DNA of 5,566 nt from Paludibacteraceae bacterium (GTDB taxonomy: Bacteria > Bacteroidota > Bacteroidia > Bacteroidales > Paludibacteraceae): contig JAFYMM010000196.1 of the NCBI GenBank assembly GCA_017550055.1, forward strand, positions 1-5,566, in the 5' to 3' direction. The translations under genes and the position numbers were made by a program. The notes under the pieces were generated by a model. The model was not told the DNA's origin. It was given only the letters and a program-made list of their open reading frames with translations, and did no database searches. Positions 1 through 4,092 of this stretch are shown piece after piece; position 1 is the stretch's first letter, and each line of letters begins with the position of its first letter.

Positions 1-562
1 CATCGGTTATGGGCCATTCGCCTTAATACCAAAATCGCTAATAATCGATGAAAATTATGCTACATTTCTACCTATAGAAAACAACTTGCGCCGACGCGCT
101 AAGAGTATAGTTAATCCACTTACTGACGACATTATCATTACGGCATACGCAAACCAATGGACAATGCCCGACACAAAATGTCGAAAATGCCACGAAGTAG
201 AACTATTGACCTCTGTAGCACTAAGCGCATCCACAGCAAACTCGATGTGGGCAGAAATAACAACACAACACATAAATATCGTTGTCGTAAAAGACCATAA
301 ACTACACCTCGCAAATACCTACCCTATAACATGCGACAACGATGCAGCATACTACATATTAGCTTGCTACCAACAACTTAACCTATCGCAAGAAGATACT
401 CCATTGACCATAACCGGCAATATTGCATACATCAACCCTACTCCATTCTTAAAAGATTACATCCGACACATCGAACCACTGAAACCTCACACATGGAGTC
501 AGGAACTGCCAAATGAATACACCTCTCTATTTGCTCTACAAACCTACACATTAGAAAAATAA
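1..562 (+). CDS. DUF3822 family protein, 3' part (5' end outside the window)
   Basis: The reading frame is open from the first complete codon at position 2 and ends at TAA 560-562, leaving the C-terminal 186 residues. There is a TTG at 86, but the frame continues upstream of it with plausible protein (GPFALIPKSLIIDENYATF), so the true start lies left of the window. That segment resembles the 'F.L.P..L' block I associate with DUF3822. A later block, 'KLHLANTYPITCDNDAAYY' followed by 'LACYQQLNLSQEDTPLTITG', fits the C-terminal half of an actin/PilM-like fold, where a strand-turn-strand is followed by a helix and a 'PL.L.G' strand. DUF3822 members are usually about 260-280 residues, so roughly a third is missing. 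No signal peptide or membrane segment is seen in the visible part; a cytoplasmic location is inferred. Function is unknown. The assignment rests on recalled family pattern plus its position in front of rsmD. A CxxC pair (KCRKCHE) near 180 could be incidental. Confidence 0.72.
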   Translation, partial: IGYGPFALIPKSLIIDENYATFLPIENNLRRRAKSIVNPLTDDIIITAYANQWTMPDTKCRKCHEVELLTSVALSASTANSMWAEITTQHINIVVVKDHKLHLANTYPITCDNDAAYYILACYQQLNLSQEDTPLTITGNIAYINPTPFLKDYIRHIEPLKPHTWSQELPNEYTSLFALQTYTLEK

Positions 563-580
563 AATCAACGGTTCATAAAC

Positions 581-652
581 TAATTAAATATGAATAAAAT
601 TCATTTCTTAATTATGAATTATGAATTCTGCATTATGAATTAAATAATTATG
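581..652 (+). repeat. Degenerate 7-bp tandem array ending on the rsmD start codon
   Basis: From 610 the spacer reads as successive heptamers: AATTATG (610-616), AATTATG (617-623), AATTCTG (624-630), CATTATG (631-637), AATTAAA (638-644), then after one extra T another AATTATG (646-652) whose ATG is the rsmD start codon. The decamer ATTATGAATT occurs at 611, 618 and 632. Older-looking echoes keep the same phase: AATTAAATA at 582 and 638 (56 bases apart) and TAATTA at 581 and 609 (28 bases apart). The periodicity is seen directly. Whether it regulates anything is unknown. Confidence 0.7.
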
Positions 653-1213
653 CGTATAATCAGCGGACGTTTCAAAGGTCGCCGTTTCGACCCACCAAGC
701 AATATAACAGCTCGACCAACTACCGACTTTGCTAAAGAGTCATTATTCAACCTAATCAACAACGAAATGGACATCGAAGGCATCACAGCTCTCGACCTTT
801 TCTCAGGCACTGGCTCTATCAGCTATGAGTTGGCTTCGCGCGACGCACTGCATATCACAGCCATTGAAATGAGCGAAAAGCACATTAGTTATATACGAAA
901 GATGTGCACTGACTTGAAAATAGACAATATTCGCGTGATGCGACAAGATGTTTTCCGCTATCTCACATCAACTCAGACATCTTTCGACTTCATCTTTGCC
1001 GACCCACCTTATCAACTTGAAAACATCACCGACATACCAGATTTGGTGTTCAAACATAATCACCTCAACAAAGATGGGTTGTTGATTGTAGAACACGGAG
1101 CAAAGACCTCATTTGAAAACCACCCAAACTTCGTTGACCACCGCAACTATGGTAATGTTCATTTCTCATTCTTCCGCACATTAGAATACAAAGAAACAGA
1201 AAACGAAGAATAA
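650..1213 (+). CDS. rsmD: 16S rRNA (guanine(966)-N(2))-methyltransferase RsmD
   Basis: The 187-residue product is a class I SAM-dependent methyltransferase that, by family, makes m2G966 in 16S rRNA during 30S subunit maturation in the cytoplasm. The N-terminus 'MRIISGRFKGRRFDPP' and 'ARPTTDFAKESLFN' (21-34) are typical of RsmD. SAM-binding motif I is 'DLFSGTGSIS' (49-58). An acidic residue for the ribose sits at E73 in 'IEMS'. 'RQDVF' (98-102) follows, and the amino-methyltransferase signature DPPY is at 118-121. The length is close to the usual 180-200. The start is fixed by an in-frame TAA at 641-643, nine bases upstream of the ATG. No Shine-Dalgarno is visible, as is common in Bacteroidota. 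It follows the DUF3822 gene after an 87-base spacer and is probably co-transcribed with it. The C-terminal tail (KETENEE) is acidic and short. Confidence 0.95.
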   Translation: MRIISGRFKGRRFDPPSNITARPTTDFAKESLFNLINNEMDIEGITALDLFSGTGSISYELASRDALHITAIEMSEKHISYIRKMCTDLKIDNIRVMRQDVFRYLTSTQTSFDFIFADPPYQLENITDIPDLVFKHNHLNKDGLLIVEHGAKTSFENHPNFVDHRNYGNVHFSFFRTLEYKETENEE

Positions 1214-1232
1214 AAAAGACAAGAATATAATT

Positions 1233-1260
1233 ATCTGTAATCTGCTATCTGTAATCTAAA
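1233..1260 (+). repeat. 7-bp tandem array in front of the thioesterase gene
   Basis: Four heptamers run in register: ATCTGTA (1233-1239), ATCTGCT (1240-1246), ATCTGTA (1247-1253), ATCTAAA (1254-1260), followed at once by TTATG with the start codon at 1263. The 11-mer ATCTGTAATCT is repeated exactly at 1233 and 1247, 14 bases apart. The unit differs from the one in front of rsmD, but the period and the placement against a start codon are the same. There is no clear self-complementarity and no terminator. Confidence 0.75.
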
Positions 1261-1262
1261 TT

Positions 1263-1676
1263 ATGAAGCATTCAGTACCAGTACAACTCCGATTTAATGA
1301 CACCGATGCTCTCGGGCATGTGAATAACTCGACATATTTTAGTTTCTACGACTTAGGCAAAAGCGAATACTTTGCTGCAGTGCGTGGCAACGACAACTTC
1401 TTTTCTCAAAAAATTGATATTGTAGTTGCTCACGTAGAGGTTGACTTTATAGAACCGATATTCCTCACCGACCGCATTGCTGTAGAAACAGGAGTGTCGC
1501 ATATAGGCACAAAAAGTTTAATCCTTTCACAACAAATAGTTGACCTCCGCACAGGTCAAATCAAATGCAAAGGCTCAACTACAATGGTAGGGTTCGACTT
1601 TGACAAAAACATCACTATTCCTATCTCGCAAGAATGGCGCGATGCAATAGAAAAATACGAAGAAAGAAAATTCTAA
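1263..1676 (+). CDS. Acyl-CoA thioesterase, 4-hydroxybenzoyl-CoA thioesterase-like hotdog family
   Basis: This 137-residue protein has the length of a single hotdog domain and is expected to hydrolyse acyl-CoA to free acid and CoA in the cytoplasm, as a dimer or tetramer. The family signature is clear: 'LRFNDTDALGHVNNSTYF' (9-26), with 'DTDALGHVNN' at the start of the central helix. By comparison with 4-hydroxybenzoyl-CoA and YbgC-type enzymes, D15 is the likely catalytic aspartate. The strand pairs 'IVVAHVEVDFIEPIFLTDRIAVET' (53-76) and 'SLILSQQIVDLRTGQIKCKGSTTMVGFD' (85-112) form the hotdog sheet. The acyl chain preference cannot be read from sequence; acyl-ACP is also possible. The start is fixed by an in-frame TAA at 1257-1259. 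It lies 49 bases after rsmD and 65 bases before the ADP-forming acyl-CoA synthetase, which may share its substrates. Confidence 0.88.
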   Translation: MKHSVPVQLRFNDTDALGHVNNSTYFSFYDLGKSEYFAAVRGNDNFFSQKIDIVVAHVEVDFIEPIFLTDRIAVETGVSHIGTKSLILSQQIVDLRTGQIKCKGSTTMVGFDFDKNITIPISQEWRDAIEKYEERKF

Positions 1677-1681
1677 TAATA

Positions 1682-1744
1682 ATTTGAAATTTGAAGGTTA
1701 AAATTTAATAACTTTCAAATTTCACATCTCAACTTTAAATTATG
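1682..1744 (+). repeat. 7-bp-period leader of the acyl-CoA synthetase gene
   Basis: The spacer divides into nine heptamers that end exactly on the start codon: ATTTGAA (1682), ATTTGAA (1689), GGTTAAA (1696), ATTTAAT (1703), AACTTTC (1710), AAATTTC (1717), ACATCTC (1724), AACTTTA (1731), AATTATG (1738-1744). The first two units are identical, and AACTTT recurs at a distance of 21 bases. The units at 1714-1720 (TTCAAAT) and 1721-1727 (TTCACAT) are reverse-complement versions of the first units, so the array folds on itself. The middle units are degenerate, so the periodicity is weaker here than in the two spacers upstream. Confidence 0.55.
1685..1724 (+). promoter_or_regulatory. 16-bp hairpin in the synthetase leader, with a weak promoter-like box
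   Basis: Bases 1685-1700 (TGAAATTTGAAGGTTA) pair with 1709-1724 (TAACTTTCAAATTTCA) along all 16 positions, with one G-U pair (1696/1713), around an 8-base loop. No U-tract follows, so it is not a standard intrinsic terminator. It could be an mRNA processing or stability element, an attenuator, or an operator. The right arm contains TAACTTTC (1709-1716), seven of eight matches to the Bacteroidota -7 box TAnnTTTG. A TTTG lies at 1683-1686, 22 bases upstream, close to the expected -33 spacing. A private promoter for the strongly codon-biased synthetase gene is therefore conceivable but weakly supported. Confidence 0.5.
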
Positions 1745-3802
1745 ATTTCAGAAAAACTCCTTAATCCGCAAAGCATCGTTGTAGTTGGTGCTTCTAACGA
1801 TGTTCAAAAACCAGGTGGTAAACTTCTTAAAAACCTCCTCGACAGCCAATTCAAAGGTCAAATCTATGTAGTTAACCCTAAAGAAGCAGAAATCCAAGGT
1901 ATCAAATGCCATGCGAAAGTGGAAGACCTACCTCAAGTAGATTGCGCACTTATGGGTATTGCATCAAAATATTGCTTACACACAGTTGACGTGCTCGCTA
2001 ACGAAAAAGGTTGCCGTGGCTTCGTAATTATCTCGGCTGGTTTCTCAGAAGAAAACCACGAAGGTGCAGAAATCGAACACAAAATCGTAGAAATCATCGA
2101 CAACGTAGGCGGTTCGCTTATCGGACCTAACTGTACTGGTTTCTTGAATGTTAACTATACAGGTGCATTCGATGCTCCAATTCCACAACTCAACCCACGT
2201 GGTGTTGACTTCGTTACAGGCTCAGGTGCTACTGCTGTGTTTATCAAAGAGATTGGTATCACTAATGGTCTCCAATTCAACTCAGTTTGGGCAGTAGGTA
2301 ACTCAGCTCAAGTAGGTATCGAAGAGGTACTCGAATATTGGGACGAAACTTACGTAGAAGGCGAATCGTCTTTCGTGAAAATGATATATATGGAGAGCGT
2401 GCGCAATCCTCAAAAATTGCTCAAACATGCCTCTTCTCTCATCCGCAAAGGTTGTAAAATTGCTGCTATCAAATCAGGTTCTTCATCGGCAGGTAGCCGT
2501 GCAGCATCTTCACACACAGGTGCTTTGGCAACATCAGACGTAGCAGTAGATGCATTGTTCCGCAAAGCAGGTATCGTGCGTTGCAGCAACCGTCTCGAAC
2601 TCGTAAACGTATGTTCAGTATTCATGCACCCTGAGATGAAAGGCAAAAACGTAGCTATCATCACTCACGCAGGTGGTCCTGCGGTTATGCTTACAGATAC
2701 ACTCTCAAACAATGGTCTTGAAGTGCCTCATATCTCTGGCCCTAAAGCAGAAGAATTGCTCACTAAATTGTTCCCAGGCTCATCGGTAGCTAACCCTATC
2801 GACTTCCTTGCTACAGGTACAGCAGAACAACTTGGCCACATCATTGACGCTTGCGAAAACGACTTCGACAATATCGACGCGATGGCAGTAATCTTCGGTA
2901 GCCCAGGTCTTTTCCCTAACTGGGAACCATACCGCGTGCTTGATGAAAAGATGAAAACTTGCAAAAAACCTATCTACCCTATCCTTCCATCTATCATCAA
3001 CGTAAAAGACGAAATTGCTGACTTCATCAACAACCGTGGTCGCATCAATTTCAGCGAAGAGTGTGTATTTGGTAATGCTCTTGCAAAAGTATTCAATACT
3101 CCTGCTCCAGAACCAGAAAACCTCGAAATGCCAGAAATCGACGTACAAGCAATCCGCCGTATTGTAGATAATGCAGAAAATGGCTACCTTGGTCTCGAAG
3201 AAATCAATGGTCTTCTTGATGCTGCAGGCGTAGCACGCAAACGCAATGCAGAAGTTCGCACTAAAGAAGAAGCTATTGCTGCTGCTAACGAAATGGGCTT
3301 CCCTCTCGTAATGAAAGTTTGTGGTCCTGTTCACAAATCTGACGTAGGTGGTGTTGTTCTTAACATCAAAGATATGGAAACAGTTGAGCGCGAATTCGAA
3401 CGCCTCATCGTTATCCCTGAAACATACGCAGTTGAGGTATGCCCTATGTATAAAGGTACTGAAATCTTTATCGGTGCAAGCCGCGAAGCAAAATTCGGAC
3501 ACCAAGTGCTCTGCGGTCTTGGCGGTATCTTCATCGAAGTGTTGAAAGACGTACAAGCATCACTTGCTCCAATCGGTCTTGCAGAAGCACACTCTATGAT
3601 TGAACGCCTCCGTGGCTACAAAATCATCAAAGGCGTACGCGGTCAAGAACCTGTAAACGAAGACCTCTTCGCAGAAGCAGTTACTCGTATCTCGGCTCTT
3701 GTGAAAGCTGCTCCAGAAATCGCAGAAATGGACCTTAACCCACTTCTTGGTTCGGCTAATGCAGTAGTAGCAGTTGATGCTCGTATCCGTATCGAAAAAT
3801 AA
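1742..3802 (+). CDS. ADP-forming acetyl/acyl-CoA synthetase, fused alpha-beta (acetate--CoA ligase family)
   Basis: By family this 686-residue cytoplasmic enzyme converts acyl-CoA, ADP and phosphate to free acid, CoA and ATP. It would give substrate-level ATP at the end of sugar or amino-acid fermentation. Domain order: a CoA-binding Rossmann domain (about 1-135; 'VVVGASND' 13-20, 'IGPNCTGF' 127-134), two succinyl-CoA-ligase-like flavodoxin domains (about 150-450), then an ATP-grasp domain (about 466-686). H258 in 'SSHTGALA' (256-263) is the expected phosphohistidine. H531 in 'HKSDVGGVV' (531-539) matches the second conserved histidine of the beta part. 'GLGGIFIEVLKDV' (592-604) and 'EMDLNPLL' (662-669) are ATP-grasp nucleotide and metal motifs. 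No key residue appears missing. An in-frame TAA at 1736-1738 fixes the start. Arg is written almost only CGT/CGC, and ATA, TTA and CTA are rare, unlike the neighbours, which suggests high expression. A terminator follows. The acyl substrate (acetate, propionate, branched or aryl acids) cannot be told. Confidence 0.93.
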   Translation: MISEKLLNPQSIVVVGASNDVQKPGGKLLKNLLDSQFKGQIYVVNPKEAEIQGIKCHAKVEDLPQVDCALMGIASKYCLHTVDVLANEKGCRGFVIISAGFSEENHEGAEIEHKIVEIIDNVGGSLIGPNCTGFLNVNYTGAFDAPIPQLNPRGVDFVTGSGATAVFIKEIGITNGLQFNSVWAVGNSAQVGIEEVLEYWDETYVEGESSFVKMIYMESVRNPQKLLKHASSLIRKGCKIAAIKSGSSSAGSRAASSHTGALATSDVAVDALFRKAGIVRCSNRLELVNVCSVFMHPEMKGKNVAIITHAGGPAVMLTDTLSNNGLEVPHISGPKAEELLTKLFPGSSVANPIDFLATGTAEQLGHIIDACENDFDNIDAMAVIFGSPGLFPNWEPYRVLDEKMKTCKKPIYPILPSIINVKDEIADFINNRGRINFSEECVFGNALAKVFNTPAPEPENLEMPEIDVQAIRRIVDNAENGYLGLEEINGLLDAAGVARKRNAEVRTKEEAIAAANEMGFPLVMKVCGPVHKSDVGGVVLNIKDMETVEREFERLIVIPETYAVEVCPMYKGTEIFIGASREAKFGHQVLCGLGGIFIEVLKDVQASLAPIGLAEAHSMIERLRGYKIIKGVRGQEPVNEDLFAEAVTRISALVKAAPEIAEMDLNPLLGSANAVVAVDARIRIEK

Positions 3803-3824
3803 AATTTAAAACATAACAATCAAA

Positions 3825-3867
3825 AAAAAAGACTATGTCGGATTTGGTGTCTGACATGGTCTTTTTT
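3825..3867 (+). terminator. Rho-independent terminator after the acyl-CoA synthetase
   Basis: Left arm 3825-3842 (A6, GACTATGTCGGA) pairs with 3850-3867 (TCTGACATGGTC, T6) over 18 positions including two G-U pairs (3834/3858 and 3840/3852), with a 7-base loop TTTGGTG. It starts 22 bases after the stop codon. The A-tract on one side and T-tract on the other would let it work in both directions, though no gene faces it from the right in this window. It ends the four-gene unit. Confidence 0.92.
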
Positions 3868-3874
3868 ATATATG

Positions 3875-3901
3875 AATACACACTGTGAGTTTGTATTGAA
3901 A
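3875..3901 (+). repeat. 27-base imperfect repeat, copy 1
   Basis: It begins AATACACACT and ends GTATTGAAA. It matches copy 2 (3948-3974) at 23 of 27 positions, with all differences in the middle 8 bases. Its ends are partly self-complementary (AATACACA against TTTGTATT, one mismatch), so it can form a weak hairpin. Function is unknown. Confidence 0.65.
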
Positions 3902-3947
3902 ATGTCCGTTTCCTTGCTTGCACCTTGCTTGAAGGTTGCTATTGGGT

Positions 3948-3974
3948 AATACACACTCTCATTGTGTATTGAAA
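3948..3974 (+). repeat. 27-base imperfect repeat, copy 2, with an 8-bp hairpin
   Basis: It shares the first ten bases (AATACACACT) and last nine (GTATTGAAA) with copy 1, starting 73 bases downstream of it. Here the inverted ends are perfect: AATACACA (3948-3955) pairs with TGTGTATT (3963-3970) around a 7-base loop. The same TGTGTATT can also pair with AATACACA of copy 1 (3875-3882), so 3875-3970 can be drawn as one 96-base element with 8-bp inverted ends. No target-site duplication is evident. Confidence 0.65.
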
Positions 3975-4024
3975 TCGACTTTTAGGGAATAATAAAATTA
4001 ATATTTTTAGAAAAAAAAACGTAA

Positions 4025-4061
4025 ATTGAGCTACTTAAGTCCTTTTTTTTTTGTAACTTTG
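4025..4061 (+). promoter_or_regulatory. Bacteroidota-type promoter for the YfhO-like gene
   Basis: TAACTTTG at 4054-4061 is a full match to the Bacteroidota -7 consensus TAnnTTTG. A start of transcription about 5-8 bases downstream would give a 5' leader of about 25 bases before the ATG at 4093. The best -33 candidate is ATTG at 4025-4028, but the gap of 25 bases is longer than the usual 19-21. A run of ten T (4043-4052) fills most of the second half of that gap. There is no Shine-Dalgarno between promoter and start. Confidence 0.68.
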
Positions 4062-4092
4062 TAGATTATTATAAAACAGAAAATACAATATT

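Larger units (their letters stand above)
3868..4024. other. Intergenic stretch between the terminator and the next promoter
   Basis: No convincing gene is seen. The region holds two 27-base imperfect repeats (listed separately). Between them is a direct repeat CCTTGCTTG at 3912-3920 and 3923-3931 (period 11), whose second copy sits in a small stem ACCTT/AAGGT (3922-3926 with 3932-3936). An ATG at 3872 opens a 25-codon frame that stops at 3947-3949; nothing supports its translation. From 3981 the sequence becomes very AT-rich and ends in an A9 run (4011-4019), which may act as curved or UP-like DNA in front of the promoter. Confidence 0.5.

Noticed and set aside
55..273. 72-codon minus-strand frame
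   Set aside because: It lies within the DUF3822 frame, which has recognisable motifs; no supporting signal on the minus strand.
86..562. TTG at 86 as the start of the first gene
   Set aside because: The frame stays open to the left edge and the upstream residues fit the family, so the gene is cut by the window rather than starting at 86.
1233..1727. CRISPR array
   Set aside because: The units are 7 bases long and contiguous, with no spacers of the needed size and no cas genes.
2410..2964. Two minus-strand frames of 84 and 78 codons
   Set aside because: Both are shadows of the synthetase gene, with no recognisable protein features.
3331..3545. A plus-strand and a minus-strand frame of about 65 codons
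   Set aside because: Both overlap the ATP-grasp domain of the synthetase in other frames; low-complexity Ser/Lys content and no start signal.
2780..3556. 258-codon open frame on the minus strand inside the synthetase gene
   Set aside because: It is codon-aligned with the sense gene and exists only because TTA, CTA and TCA are avoided there. It starts at TTG, is rich in Phe, Cys and Tyr, and matches no family I know. The sense protein has full family motifs.
3872..3949. 25-codon frame beginning at ATG 3872
   Set aside because: It lies between a terminator and a repeat, shows no promoter or start context, and its stop falls at the edge of repeat copy 2.
3875..3970. Intact insertion element
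   Set aside because: The inverted ends are only 8 bp, no target duplication is seen and nothing is encoded; kept only as paired repeats.
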